From: JBOCEF01 sp047610385
GTDB taxonomy: Bacteria > Pseudomonadota > Alphaproteobacteria > Rhodobacterales > Rhodobacteraceae
Length of the DNA: 64,000 nt
Assembly (NCBI GenBank): GCA_047610385.1
Contig: JBLGAC010000003.1
Coordinates: 132,455-196,454, forward strand
Direction of reading: 5' to 3'
The notes under the pieces were generated by a model. It saw nothing but the letters and a program-made list of their open reading frames with translations. It did not search any database and was not told where the DNA came from. Each line of letters begins with the position of its first letter. The stretch's first letter is position 1. Positions 26,005 through 35,196 of this stretch are shown in pieces. The translations under genes and the position numbers were made by a program.

Positions 26005-26863
26005 CTTCGTCGCCGACATTCTCCTCGATGTGCTTGCGCATTTTGCGAAGCGCCTGCACCTCAAGCTGGCGCACCCGTTCTTTTGACAGGCTCAGCTTGC
26101 CGCCAAGGCTTTCCAGCGTCTCGGGCTGGTCGTCGAGCTTGCGGGCGATGATGATCATCCGCTCACGCTCAGTCAGCGCGGACATGGCACCGGTCAACCA
26201 TTTGCGCGCCGAACCCAGATCATGCCGGCGCTCCACCACTTCTTCCGAACCGGGGGCGTCATCTTTCAGGGTTTCGACCCATTCGCGCCCCTCATCCCCG
26301 GCCTGCTGGGCGTTGAGCGAGAAGTCCGAGCCTGCAAGCCGACCCTCCATCATCTCAACATCGCGCAGCGGGGTGCCCAGATCTTCGGCGATGCGGGCGC
26401 GAATTTCCGATCCAGTCAGCGGATAGCCATCTTCGCGCGTTTCGCTTTCGACTTTGGCCCGGACGCGGCGCATGTTGAAAAACAGTGATTTCTGCGACGA
26501 GGTGGACCCAGTGCGCACCAGCGACCAGTTGCGCATCACGTAGTCTTGAATAGATGCCTTGATCCACCAGACCGCGTAGGTCGAAAAGCGCACGCCGCGG
26601 TCAGGGTCAAACTTCTCGGCGGCTTTCATAAGCCCAACACCCGCCTCTTGCGTCAGATCATTCATCGGCGCGCCATAGCGGCGGTATTTTGATGCCATCG
26701 ATACGGCAAGGCGCATATATGCTGTCACCAGCCTGTGCAGCGCTTTTTCATCACGATGATCGCGCCAGCGCCGGGCAAGATCCGCCTCGGTCTCTGCATC
26801 CAGAAGTTCCGCGGACATGGCCGCGCGGGCCAGAGTGTTGATCACGGGGGAGACGAGAGCCAT
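25979..26863 (-). CDS. rpoH: RNA polymerase heat-shock-type sigma factor RpoH
   Basis: Sigma-70 group factor of 294 residues lacking region 1.1. Region 2 is DLTQEAGVGLMKAAEKFDP with FSTYAVWWIKASIQDYVMR; the RpoH box is QKSLFFNMRRVR; region 4 is LSKERVRQLEVQALRKMRKH. Rhodobacter-group bacteria usually have two paralogues, RpoHI for heat shock and RpoHII for singlet-oxygen/oxidative stress; I cannot assign which this is. ATG 26863 follows GGAGAAACC; 46 upstream codons lack coding character. The C-terminal AGALAATM lies in a repeated unit. Confidence 0.93.
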   Translation of the reverse strand: MALVSPVINTLARAAMSAELLDAETEADLARRWRDHRDEKALHRLVTAYMRLAVSMASKYRRYGAPMNDLTQEAGVGLMKAAEKFDPDRGVRFSTYAVWWIKASIQDYVMRNWSLVRTGSTSSQKSLFFNMRRVRAKVESETREDGYPLTGSEIRARIAEDLGTPLRDVEMMEGRLAGSDFSLNAQQAGDEGREWVETLKDDAPGSEEVVERRHDLGSARKWLTGAMSALTERERMIIIARKLDDQPETLESLGGKLSLSKERVRQLEVQALRKMRKHIEENVGDEAGALAATM

Positions 26864-27103
26864 GGCGGTTTCTCCGTTCTGTCCGCAGAGGGGACTTAGT
26901 TTACTTATGAGAGGTTTACGCGCCCGGGCCTGAAACGGATCAGAATGAGATCTCATGAAACGCAGCGTTTCCGATTTAGATCCAATGACGGCACACATCA
27001 CCGCGCGTGATCTGCGCCATGGGGAAACATCGCTCGCGGCGAAAAGGGTCCCGTGGCAGCATCGCCGCCGGTGTCATGCGCTGCTGCGCGGAAAGGATCG
27101 GTC

Positions 27104-28000
27104 ATGGATCTTACGCTGTTCATCCAAGAACGAATGCTGTCGAGCTGGTCGCTGCGCGGCCATCTGGTGATGGAGGCCGCGGGCCTGCCATATGCCGCCC
27201 GGCTGACGCCCGGTGGCACACCCGATTTCGCCGCTGCGATGCTGCGTGTGGCGCCGCCGTCGCGCACTGCGCCCACGCTGGTTGGGCCAGACGGATTGAT
27301 AGTGTGGGACAGCCTTGCGCTGGCCGAAACGGCGGCGGAACTGGCACCCGATGCCCCGGTCTGGCCCGCAGATCAGGCGGCGCGTGGCTGGGCACGTTCC
27401 TTGGCCGCGGAAATGCATTCAGGCTTCACCGCCCTGCGCGGTGCCTGCGCCATGAACCTGTCGCGGCGCTATGACGGCTTTGCGCCCGGTGCCGCGGTCA
27501 AGGCCGATGTCGCGCGCATTGAGGACCTGTGGCGCGAAACCCGCGCACGCTTTGGCGCAGGTGGCCCATGGCTGTTCGGCGCTGATTTCACCGCGGTGGA
27601 TGCGTTCTATGCCCCGGTGGCCGCCCGGTTCGTGACCTATGGGCTGACGGCGGACGCAGGCGCGCAGGCCTATTGCGCCGCCATCATCGCCCACCCGGCC
27701 TTTCGCCGTTGGCGCGCAATGGGCGTGGCTGAGGGGCCGGTGCCAACCCGCTATGACCTCGACCTGCCGGGGCTGCCCTGGCCGGGGCCCCAAACGATCC
27801 CGGCCCGCGCAATCGCGGTGGCAGCGGCCGCGCCAAGCGACGCGGTGAACGCCGACTGCCCCTATTCCGGCAAACCGGTGGTGCGCGAAGCGTTGGCCGA
27901 AATCGACGGCCGCATCATTGGCTTTTGCAATCGGTTCTGCCGCGACAAATCCGTGGCAGACGCCGAGGCTTGGCCAAAACTGGCACCGCTTTTGGCCTGA
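27104..28000 (+). CDS. Glutathione S-transferase with cysteine-rich C-terminal extension
   Basis: 298 residues. The N-terminal thioredoxin-like domain (LFIQERMLSSWSLRGHLVME, then SRTAPTLVGPDGLIVWDS) and helical C-domain (WLFGADFTAVDAFYAPVAAR) are GST-like. After about residue 245 an extra region reads DCPYSGKPVVREALAEI and GFCNRFCRDKSVADAEAWPK, which looks like a small metal- or disulfide-forming module (C-x-n-CNRFC). No catalytic assay can be inferred. ATG 27104 follows GGAAAGGATCGG. Confidence 0.85.
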   Translation: MDLTLFIQERMLSSWSLRGHLVMEAAGLPYAARLTPGGTPDFAAAMLRVAPPSRTAPTLVGPDGLIVWDSLALAETAAELAPDAPVWPADQAARGWARSLAAEMHSGFTALRGACAMNLSRRYDGFAPGAAVKADVARIEDLWRETRARFGAGGPWLFGADFTAVDAFYAPVAARFVTYGLTADAGAQAYCAAIIAHPAFRRWRAMGVAEGPVPTRYDLDLPGLPWPGPQTIPARAIAVAAAAPSDAVNADCPYSGKPVVREALAEIDGRIIGFCNRFCRDKSVADAEAWPKLAPLLA

Positions 28001-28091
28001 CGGTCGGGCGTGGGCGCCAAGCCGCCCGCGCCCCCGGTCGGACGCGCCGCGGGTGCCGCATTGGCCGGGGGCGGGCGCTTCGGGGCGGCGC

Positions 28092-28847
28092 TTAGTCAGC
28101 GGTGTCGCGCGCGAAGATCACTTTGGTCAGGTACAGCCCGTCGGGCGGCGCCACTGGCCCACAGGCAGCGCGGTCGCATGCGGCCAGCGCGGCACCGATC
28201 CGTTCGGGTGGCCACGCCCCGGCGCCCACGCGCTCAAGGCTGCCGACCATGCTGCGCACTTGGTTGTGCAAAAAGCTGCGCGACCGCACGTCAAAGATCA
28301 CCGCGTCGCCTTCGCGCCGCACGTCAAAGAAATCCAGCGTCTTGATGGGCGAATTCGCCTGACAATCTGCAGACCGGAACGTTGAGAAATCATAGGTCCC
28401 GATCAGCTGCTTTGCCGCGCGGTCCATCGCCTCCACGTCCAGCGGCTGCTTGACGCGCCATGCACGCCCGGCCTCCAGCGTCAAATACGCCCGGCGGTTG
28501 CGCACTGCATAGACATAGCGCCGCTCGCTGGCGTCAAAGCGCGAATGAAAATCATCTTCCGCCCTCACGCAGTCCAATATCGCGATCGGGTTGGGGCGCA
28601 GATGGAAATTGATCGCCTCAGACAGGCGGAACGGGTCCCAGTCCTTTTCCAGATCGGCATGGCCCACCTGGCCTGACGCATGAACCCCAGCGTCTGTGCG
28701 CCCTGATCCATAGCAAAGTGGCGCGCTTGGATCGATGCGCGCAAGCGCGTCTTCGATCGCGCCCTGCACCGTTGGCAGGTCGGTCTGGCGCTGCCACCCT
28801 TTGAAGGGCGCGCCGAAATATTCAATGGTGAAGCGGTATCTTGGCAT
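28092..28847 (-). CDS. truA: tRNA pseudouridine(38-40) synthase TruA
   Basis: 251 residues. It converts uridines 38-40 of the tRNA anticodon arm to pseudouridine. The catalytic aspartate is in GSGRTDAGVHASGQVGH (about residue 56); RRYVYAVRNRRAYL and FSTFRSADCQANSPIKTL are further family motifs. ATG 28847 begins MPRYRFTIEYFG, the usual TruA start. It is convergent with the GST gene. Confidence 0.96.
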   Translation of the reverse strand: MPRYRFTIEYFGAPFKGWQRQTDLPTVQGAIEDALARIDPSAPLCYGSGRTDAGVHASGQVGHADLEKDWDPFRLSEAINFHLRPNPIAILDCVRAEDDFHSRFDASERRYVYAVRNRRAYLTLEAGRAWRVKQPLDVEAMDRAAKQLIGTYDFSTFRSADCQANSPIKTLDFFDVRREGDAVIFDVRSRSFLHNQVRSMVGSLERVGAGAWPPERIGAALAACDRAACGPVAPPDGLYLTKVIFARDTAD

Positions 28848-28999
28848 GGCGCTTCCTATCGCAAGGCCGCGCGCGGCGCGCAAGGCCCTGCTGGATGCAG
28901 CATTCGCCCTTTGCCCCTTCGGTTCAGGGCCAGGTCTGCCTATATGGAAAGGCCGCCCCGCCCGAAACGCCCATCCAATCGTTCAGGAGACGCCCCCCC

Positions 29000-30433
29000 G
29001 TGAGGATCGCCGACATCGCCGCGGACATCGTCGACGACATCACCCGCATGGCCGAAGGCGTGCAGGATCAGGCGTCGCAGATGTTCGAACCGACCCTTCG
29101 CCTTGGTGTCACGGGGTTGAGCCGCGCGGGCAAAACCGTGTTCATCGCATCCTTGGTCGCCAACTTGCTGGACCGCGGCCGGATGACCGGTCTGGTTGCC
29201 GCCGCTGAGGGCCGGATTGAGGCCGCCGCTCTGCGCCCCCATCCTGACCGCTCCGCCCCTCGGTTCGAATGGGAGGCGCATATGGACGCCCTGCGCGCCA
29301 AGGACCCCCATTGGCCCGAAGGCACGCGCCATGTCTCACGGCTTCGGATCTCGTTCCGGGTCAGGCCCTCAGGGTGGTTTTCGGGGCTGTCGGGGCCGCG
29401 GGCGGTGCATCTGGACATCGTGGACTATCCCGGCGAATGGCTGCTGGACCTGCCCTTGATGAACCAGCGCTTCCCCGACTGGTCCACCCGCGCGCTGGGC
29501 GATGCGGAGGCCCCGGTCCGCGCGCCCCATGCGGCGGGCTGGCGCGCGGCGCTGGCCGGTGTTGATCCCGCCGCGCCGTATGATGAAGCGGCCGCGCAGC
29601 ATCTGGCGCAGGCCTTCGCGGGCTATCTGAAAGCGGCCAAGACGGCGGGGCTGTCGGGCCTTGCACCCGGGCGTTTCTTGATGCCGGGGGATCTTGAGGG
29701 ATCGCCTGCGTTGACCTTTGCGCCGCTGCCCGGCGGACGGGCACCACGCGGGTCGTTGGCCGCAGAATTCGACAAACGCTTTGAGGCTTATAAATCAGCG
29801 GTCATCCGCCCGTTCTTCGCCGATCATTTCGCGCGGCTTGACCGGCAGGTGGTGCTGGTGGACGTGCTTGGCGCGCTGGATGCCGGACCTGGTGCGCTTG
29901 AGGATCTGCGCCAGGCGCTGGGCCGGATCCTTGAGGCGTTTCGCCCCGGTGACGCCAGCTGGCTGGCGCGGATGCTGGGCGCGCGCCGGATCGACCGCAT
30001 CCTGTTTGCCGCCACCAAGGCCGACCACATCCACCACAGCCAGCATGACCGGCTGACCGGAATGCTGTCTGAATTGCTGCGTGAGGGGGCGACCCGTGCG
30101 GCGTTCTCTGGCGCGAAAACCGCATCCATGGCCATCGCGTCGCTGCGCGCGACCACCGAAACCGAAACCACCCGCGACGGCCGGACCATCGGGTTGGTGC
30201 GTGGACGCCTGATGCCCGATGGGCGCGAGGCGGCGGTGCATCCCGGCGATTTGCCTGAGAACCCGGCTGATGCGCTGGCGCTGGCACGCTCTGGCGCGCT
30301 GGAATGGCCCGATGGCGGGTTTCGCGCGCCGCCCTTTCAGGCACCGCGCCTGACCGCGCGCCCGGGCGAGGGGCCGCCGCATATCAGGCTTGACCGTGCG
30401 GCGCAGTTTTTGCTGGGGGATTTTCTGCAATGA
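29000..30433 (+). CDS. ycjX: YcjX-family P-loop protein (DUF463)
   Basis: 477 residues. GTP-binding-type ATPase of unknown cellular role. The P-loop is LGVTGLSRAGKTVFIASL near residue 35, followed by LDIVDYPGEWLLDLPL and VVLVDVLGALDAG, with FAATKADHIHH near 335 playing the NKxD part. GTG 29000 is the likely start, after CAGGAGACG. It overlaps the ycjF-type gene by ATGA; the pair is conserved together in proteobacteria and stress-induced in E. coli. Confidence 0.9.
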   Translation: MRIADIAADIVDDITRMAEGVQDQASQMFEPTLRLGVTGLSRAGKTVFIASLVANLLDRGRMTGLVAAAEGRIEAAALRPHPDRSAPRFEWEAHMDALRAKDPHWPEGTRHVSRLRISFRVRPSGWFSGLSGPRAVHLDIVDYPGEWLLDLPLMNQRFPDWSTRALGDAEAPVRAPHAAGWRAALAGVDPAAPYDEAAAQHLAQAFAGYLKAAKTAGLSGLAPGRFLMPGDLEGSPALTFAPLPGGRAPRGSLAAEFDKRFEAYKSAVIRPFFADHFARLDRQVVLVDVLGALDAGPGALEDLRQALGRILEAFRPGDASWLARMLGARRIDRILFAATKADHIHHSQHDRLTGMLSELLREGATRAAFSGAKTASMAIASLRATTETETTRDGRTIGLVRGRLMPDGREAAVHPGDLPENPADALALARSGALEWPDGGFRAPPFQAPRLTARPGEGPPHIRLDRAAQFLLGDFLQ

Positions 30434-31479
30434 CCGATCCTGACACGCCCGCCTACCGGCAAGGCCCGCTGGTGCTGGACCAGGACGACCCCGCGCTGGC
30501 CACCCCCGCGCCCAATGTTGATGATGCGCCGGTGCTGCCCGATCCGGGCACCACAGCCATGGGCCGCGTGGGTGCGATGGCCGCGGGAAAGGGCGCGCGC
30601 GGGCACCGCGGCTGGATCGGGCGGCTGTTCTGGGCGGCGCTGAGCGGGATCATCACCCTTGGCATTGCGCTGTGGATCAACGATTTCGTCATCGGCCTGT
30701 TTGCGCGCAGCCCGGTTCTGGGCTGGATTGGCCTAGGGCTGGCGGGCGCGTTGGCGCTGGCGCTGCTGGCGCTGGCATTCGGGGAACTTGCGGGGCTGAG
30801 CCGCCTGCGCCGCGTCGACGCGGTCCAGCGTCAGGCCATGACCGCGCTGGCTGAGGATGACCGGGCCGCCGCACTGACGGCGCTGGAGCGCATGGCGGCG
30901 CTTTGGGCGGGGCGCGGCGATGCCGCCTGGGGGTTGGCGCGGCTGGAGGCGCGCAAGCCTGAGCTTTTGGACGCCGCCGCAGTGTTGCACGAGGCTGAGC
31001 ATCTGTGCCTGGCGCCGATGGACGCCGAGGCCCGCCGCGCGGTGACCGACAGCGCGCGGCAGGTGGCCGCCGCGACCGCCTTTGTGCCGATCCCGCTGGC
31101 CGACATGGCCGCAGCGCTGTGGCTGAACCTGCGCATGATCCGGCGGGTGGCTGAGATCTACGGCGGGCGCGCCGGGCTGCTGGGCAGCTGGCGGCTGTTC
31201 AAGGCGGTGGCCGCCCATCTGGCGGCGACGGGCGCGGTGGCGATGGGCGACGATCTGCTGGGGCCGGTGCTGGGCGGCGGCGCACTGGCCAAGCTGTCGC
31301 GCCGGTTCGGCGAGGGGCTGGTGAACGGCGCCCTGACCGCGCGCGTCGGCGCCGCGGCCATAGAGGTCTGCCGCCCGCTGCCGTTCGAGGCGCTGGAACG
31401 CCCCAAGGCCCGCAGCCTGGTCGCCGCGGCGCTGGCGCAATGGGGCAGGCCTGAGGCCGAGGCGGTCGGCCCGAGGTGA
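30430..31479 (+). CDS. ycjF: YcjF-family membrane protein (DUF697)
   Basis: 349 residues, overlapping ycjX by four bases (ATGA), so probably translationally coupled. A soluble proline-rich start is followed by two hydrophobic segments (ALSGIITLGIALWINDFVIG; GWIGLGLAGALALALLALAF) and a helical domain ending in the DUF697 region (RMIRRVAEIYGGRAGLLGSW). Likely an inner-membrane partner of YcjX; the function is unproven. Confidence 0.87.
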   Translation: MTDPDTPAYRQGPLVLDQDDPALATPAPNVDDAPVLPDPGTTAMGRVGAMAAGKGARGHRGWIGRLFWAALSGIITLGIALWINDFVIGLFARSPVLGWIGLGLAGALALALLALAFGELAGLSRLRRVDAVQRQAMTALAEDDRAAALTALERMAALWAGRGDAAWGLARLEARKPELLDAAAVLHEAEHLCLAPMDAEARRAVTDSARQVAAATAFVPIPLADMAAALWLNLRMIRRVAEIYGGRAGLLGSWRLFKAVAAHLAATGAVAMGDDLLGPVLGGGALAKLSRRFGEGLVNGALTARVGAAAIEVCRPLPFEALERPKARSLVAAALAQWGRPEAEAVGPR

Positions 31480-31541
31480 CGGCGGTCAGGGTTGGGGCCT
31501 AACATCAGGCCTTCGCGGCGGCGGTTCGCATCGGATCGAGC

Positions 31542-31817
31542 TTATTTGACGATGATTATGTCGCCATTTGACATCAGGCGCCTCAAGCCAAGCTTCGCAT
31601 CCGCCTTCATGTGCAGCATTGGCGGATCCAGCCGGCCATTCGGCTGTGGGTGGTAAATCTTGCACGGCAAGGTTTTGCCGCTGCTCGACGCGAGGATATG
31701 AGCGTCAAGAAGCATCTTGAAAGGCAAATTCACCCTGTCCTTTGTGTACAGAACAAATCGGCTTTCCCCGGATCCGTCCTCGCCAAAGCAGTCAAAGTCA
31801 CAAATTTCAATTTCCAT
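31542..31817 (-). CDS. Small hypothetical protein, 91 residues
   Basis: I recognise no family. The frame begins MEIEICDFDCFGEDGSG and ends MSNGDIIIVK. Codon use is less GC-biased than in the neighbours, and no strong ribosome site is visible. It occupies the whole gap between ycjF and the kinase gene, runs opposite to ycjF, and could be a recent arrival. Whether it is translated is uncertain. Confidence 0.45.
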   Translation of the reverse strand: MEIEICDFDCFGEDGSGESRFVLYTKDRVNLPFKMLLDAHILASSSGKTLPCKIYHPQPNGRLDPPMLHMKADAKLGLRRLMSNGDIIIVK

Positions 31818-31970
31818 TCGAGCATTCTTCAGGCGAAAGAGCGAATGTCAACGGCGGCGATGCCCGCCCCGGATCTTTTGCCACCGCAGACTTGTCAGGC
31901 GGCATGGTTGTTCAAACCGATGTCCCGGCATGAACCTTTGGCAATGCCGAGCGCTCTGCCCATCCCATTC

Positions 31971-32003
31971 AAAAAAGGGGCGGCCCCGTCCGAGGCTGCC
32001 CCT
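31971..32003 (-). terminator. Intrinsic terminator after the PfkB kinase gene
   Basis: Minus strand AGGGGCAGCC pairs with GGCCGCCCCT (one mismatch) and is followed by TTTTT. It lies about 25 bases after the kinase stop. Confidence 0.75.
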
Positions 32004-32026
32004 TCCGTCAGGCGCGGCGCGCGTCC

Positions 32027-33031
32027 TCAGTCCAGCCCGAAGCGCGCGAACAGGTCCTTCAGATCCGTCTCAGGCCGCGCGCCGATGTGGGAGATCGCCT
32101 CTCCCGCCGCGACGCAGCCCATGGTGCCGCAGGTCAGCATGTTGCGCCCGCGTGCCAGCCCGTGCAGGAACCCGGCCGCGAACAGATCACCGGCGCCGGT
32201 GGCGTCAACCCGGCTCATGGGCGCGGCGGGGGCGTGGACCATGCGCGGGCCTTGGATGACATAGGCGCCTGCCGGGCCGACGGTGACGGCGGCCATGGGG
32301 ACCTCAGTCTTGGCCATGTCGAGCGCGTCTTCCAGCGTCGCGGTCTGGAACAGCGACACCAGTTCGTGTTCATTGGCGAACAGCAGGTCGACGTCTTCGG
32401 CGATCAGGCGGCGGAATTCATCGCGGTGACGGTCCACGCAGAACGGGTCCGACAGCGTGATCGACACTTTGCCGCCCGCCGCCTTGCACGCCTTGATCGC
32501 TTTGGCAAAGGCCGCCAAGCTGTCGGGGCCGTCATGGCGATACCCTTCAAGGTACAGCCACTTGGTAACGGCCATCAGATCTTCGTCGATGTCTTGCGGG
32601 CCCAGATGGGCCGAGACGCCGAGATAGGTGCTCATCGACCGTTCCCCATCGGGGGTGACCAGGACCATGCAGCGGCCGGTCTCGTCGCCGTCAAGCGATT
32701 TGGGGGTCATGGGGGTGGTGAAATCGACGCCCATCGCGCGGATGTCATGGGCAAAAATGGCGCCGAGCTGATCGTCCTTGACCTTGCCGACATAGGCCGC
32801 CTTGTCGCCCAGCATCCCCAGACCTGCGATGGTGTTGGCCGCAGACCCGCCAGAGACCTCTCGCGCCGGGCCCATCATGCCATAAAGCTGGGTCGCGCGA
32901 TCGGCGTCGATCAGCTGCATGATGCCTTTTTCCACGCCCGCATCGGTCAGGAACTGGTCCGAAACCTTGGCGAGCACGTCGACCATGGCGTTGCCGACGC
33001 CGACGACGTCATAGGTTTTCGCATCGGTCAT
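32027..33031 (-). CDS. PfkB-family kinase, probable adenosine kinase
   Basis: 334 residues of the ribokinase fold. The N-terminal YDVVGVGNAMVDVLAKV, GGSAANTIAGLGMLG near residue 62 and the C-terminal signature VDATGAGDLFAAGFLHGLARG with the catalytic Asp are all present. Alphaproteobacterial members with this N-terminus are usually annotated adenosine kinase (phosphorylating adenosine to AMP); another sugar or nucleoside is possible. Its start overlaps the nth stop as ATGA, so the two are one operon with nth first. Confidence 0.88.
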   Translation of the reverse strand: MTDAKTYDVVGVGNAMVDVLAKVSDQFLTDAGVEKGIMQLIDADRATQLYGMMGPAREVSGGSAANTIAGLGMLGDKAAYVGKVKDDQLGAIFAHDIRAMGVDFTTPMTPKSLDGDETGRCMVLVTPDGERSMSTYLGVSAHLGPQDIDEDLMAVTKWLYLEGYRHDGPDSLAAFAKAIKACKAAGGKVSITLSDPFCVDRHRDEFRRLIAEDVDLLFANEHELVSLFQTATLEDALDMAKTEVPMAAVTVGPAGAYVIQGPRMVHAPAAPMSRVDATGAGDLFAAGFLHGLARGRNMLTCGTMGCVAAGEAISHIGARPETDLKDLFARFGLD

Positions 33032-33672
33032 TGGGTCTTATCCTCAAAAAGGCACAGATCGCGGATCAGGCAGGTCGGGCAGTCGGGTTTGCGGGCCTTG
33101 CACAGATAGCGCCCGTGCAGGATCAGCCAGTGATGGGCGTGCATGGCGTATTGGGCGGGGATGTGGTCCTCAAGCGCGCGCTCCACCGCCACCACGTCTT
33201 TGCCGGGCGCGATGCCTGACCGGTTGCCAACGCGGAAGATGTGCGTGTCGACCGCCTGCGCGGGGTGACGGAACCACATGTTCAGGACCACGTTCGCGGT
33301 TTTCCTGCCCACCCCCGGCAGGCTTTCGAGGGCGGCGCGCGATGACGGGACCTCTGCGCCATAGTCGTCGATCAGCTTTTGGGACAGCTTGATGACGTTC
33401 TTGGCCTTGTTGCGGAACAGGCCGATGGTCTTGATATGCGCGATCAGGCCATCTTCGCCGAGCGCCAGCATCTTTTGCGGCGTGTCGGCGATGGGGAACA
33501 GATCTCGGGTCGCTTTGTTCACGCCCTTGTCCGTGGCCTGCGCCGACAGCGCGACCGCGACCAGCAGCGTGAAGGCGTTCAGGTGGTCGAGCTCGCCCAT
33601 AGGTTCGGGCTCCGCCGCGTGAAAGCGGCGGAAGATCTCGGTGATCGCGGGGTAAGGAAGTTGGTTTGCCAT
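33028..33672 (-). CDS. nth: Endonuclease III
   Basis: Base-excision DNA glycosylase/AP lyase for oxidised pyrimidines, 214 residues. The helix-hairpin-helix is LPGVGRKTANVVL, the catalytic Asp is in AVDTHIFRVGNR, and the 4Fe-4S cluster motif C-x6-C-x2-C-x5-C is complete in CKARKPDCPTCLIRDLC. ATG 33672 begins MANQLPYPAITEIF. The much longer open frame upstream is GC artefact. Followed by the kinase with a 4-base overlap. Confidence 0.96.
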   Translation of the reverse strand: MANQLPYPAITEIFRRFHAAEPEPMGELDHLNAFTLLVAVALSAQATDKGVNKATRDLFPIADTPQKMLALGEDGLIAHIKTIGLFRNKAKNVIKLSQKLIDDYGAEVPSSRAALESLPGVGRKTANVVLNMWFRHPAQAVDTHIFRVGNRSGIAPGKDVVAVERALEDHIPAQYAMHAHHWLILHGRYLCKARKPDCPTCLIRDLCLFEDKTQ

Positions 33673-33978
33673 GTCGGGGCCGGACAATGGCGATGCAGCC
33701 CCCCGCTGGCAAGAGGCGCCTGCCAGCGGGGCGAGCCGGGGGTGCACAGGATTTGCTATGGATTGTGCAGATCTGGCGGTGCGCAGGCGGGGGCGGGCCT
33801 GACGCCCTCCCCCGCCTGCGCCCCCCTTCCCGTTGGCACCAGCCCCCCGTTGGCAACGAACGGGGGGCGGGCGCAGGTTTCGGGTGGCGGGGCGCGCTGG
33901 GGCGCCTATTCTGAGCGCAACTTTCCAAATGCACCCCGCCCCCGCACCCGTCGCGTGCGAGGGGCGCAGGAGACCGCC
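33673..33978. other. Intergenic region between divergent nth and ada
   Basis: About 305 bases, partly low-complexity and very GC-rich, holding the two divergent promoters. CAGGAGACC at its right end is the ada ribosome site. I see no RNA gene or clear operator. Confidence 0.5.
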
Positions 33979-34887
33979 ATGACCGTTCCCGCCCCGCTGC
34001 ATCTACCCGATCTTGGCGCCGCACCGCTGTCCGCGCCGGTCGGATCGGACCCCGCGCGCGCACGCTTTCACCATGATCTGATGATTGAGGCCCTGAAGCT
34101 GATCGAGGAAAAGCGCGCCGAGCATCCCTCGCTTGAGGATCTGGCCGCGCGCATGGGCCTGTCGCCCGCCTATTTCCAACGCATGTTCAGCGCATGGGTC
34201 GGGGTCAGCCCCAAGCGCTATCTGCAAAGCCTGGATCTGGCCCATGCCAAGCGGCTGCTGGCGGATCGGCGCAGCCTGCTGGACGCGGCGCTGGACACCG
34301 GGCTGTCGGGCCCCGGGCGGCTGCATGATCTGTTTGTGCGGTGGGAGGCGATGACCCCCGGCGAATGGGCGGCAGGCGCGGACGGGGTGACCATCCGTTA
34401 CGGCTGGTTCGACACGCCGTTCGGCGAGGCGCTGGCCATGGGCGCTGACCGGGGCCTGTGCGGGTTGGCCTTCGCGGCCCAGATCGGGCGCGAGGCGGCA
34501 TTCGCCGACATGGCCGCCCGATGGCCAAAGGCGCACTTGCGTGAGGACCCTGCCCCTTTGTGCGCATGGGTCGAGGCTGCGTTTGGTGGCGGCGAGGCCA
34601 AGCTGCTGCTGATCGGCGCCCCGTTTCAGATCAAGGTCTGGGAGGCGCTGCTGCGCGTGCCCATGGCCGGGGTCACCACCTATTCTGACATCGCCCGGGC
34701 GGTCGGAACCCCCAAGGCGCAGCGCGCGGTCGGGACCGCGGTGGGGCGCAACCCGGTGTCATGGCTGATCCCCTGCCACCGGGCCTTGCGCATGTCTGGC
34801 GCGCTGGGCGGCTATCACTGGGGCCTGCCGGTCAAGCGCGCCATGCTGGCCTGGGAGACGGCGCGCCGCGACGCGCCCGCCGCCTGA
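33979..34887 (+). CDS. ada: AraC-type HTH / methylated-DNA-protein-cysteine methyltransferase (Ada-like)
   Basis: 302 residues. It repairs O6-methylguanine by transferring the methyl group to Cys266 in LIPCHRALRMSGALGGYHWG. An AraC helix-turn-helix (LEDLAARMGLSPAYFQRMF near residue 48) precedes the methyltransferase domain. The N-terminal zinc/phosphotriester-repair domain of E. coli Ada is absent, a shorter form common in alphaproteobacteria. ATG 33979 follows CAGGAGACC. Confidence 0.93.
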   Translation: MTVPAPLHLPDLGAAPLSAPVGSDPARARFHHDLMIEALKLIEEKRAEHPSLEDLAARMGLSPAYFQRMFSAWVGVSPKRYLQSLDLAHAKRLLADRRSLLDAALDTGLSGPGRLHDLFVRWEAMTPGEWAAGADGVTIRYGWFDTPFGEALAMGADRGLCGLAFAAQIGREAAFADMAARWPKAHLREDPAPLCAWVEAAFGGGEAKLLLIGAPFQIKVWEALLRVPMAGVTTYSDIARAVGTPKAQRAVGTAVGRNPVSWLIPCHRALRMSGALGGYHWGLPVKRAMLAWETARRDAPAA

Positions 34888-34907
34888 TCGCCGCGCAGAT
34901 GCCAAAA

Positions 34908-34939
34908 CCCCCGCCTCCAGATGCGATCCGGGGCGGGGG
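34908..34939 (-). terminator. Intrinsic terminator shared by convergent ada and DUF1127 genes
   Basis: CCCCCGCC (34908-34915) pairs with GGCGGGGG (34932-34939). On the minus strand the stem is followed by TTTTGG, giving a proper terminator for the DUF1127 gene; on the plus strand CGTTT follows it. Confidence 0.65.
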
Positions 34940-34974
34940 CGTTTGGTATCAATACTCGGTATGGAAGGGGCGGC

Positions 34975-35196
34975 TCAGCCGTAGACGGCGTGCCATGCGA
35001 CGAAGGGAATGCCGGGGCGCGCCATGCCCATATCGGCCAGCTCAGCGTTGCTCAGATCGCCCAGCTCGCGCATTGTGCGGCGATAGAGGCGCCATTTGGC
35101 GAAGCGGGCGCGCAGATCGGCGGTCCAATCGGCAAAGGTGCCGCGGTGGCCGGTTTCGGGTGCGTTTGCGATGTGGTCGGTGGAGAAGACGGCCAT
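34975..35196 (-). CDS. DUF1127 small protein
   Basis: 73 residues. The C-terminal half is the Arg-rich DUF1127 motif (YRRTMRELGDLSNAELADMGM), which in other alphaproteobacteria binds RNA or affects phosphate and carbon metabolism. AGGAGG followed by CTTTGAC before ATG 35196 is a strong ribosome site, so translation is likely high. It ends at a good terminator. The upstream part of the open frame (35 codons) is not part of the protein. Confidence 0.87.
   Translation of the reverse strand: MAVFSTDHIANAPETGHRGTFADWTADLRARFAKWRLYRRTMRELGDLSNAELADMGMARPGIPFVAWHAVYG

Noticed and set aside
33379..33978. Upstream extension of the ada frame across nth
   Set aside because: It overlaps nth antisense and the ada ribosome site lies just before the inner ATG.
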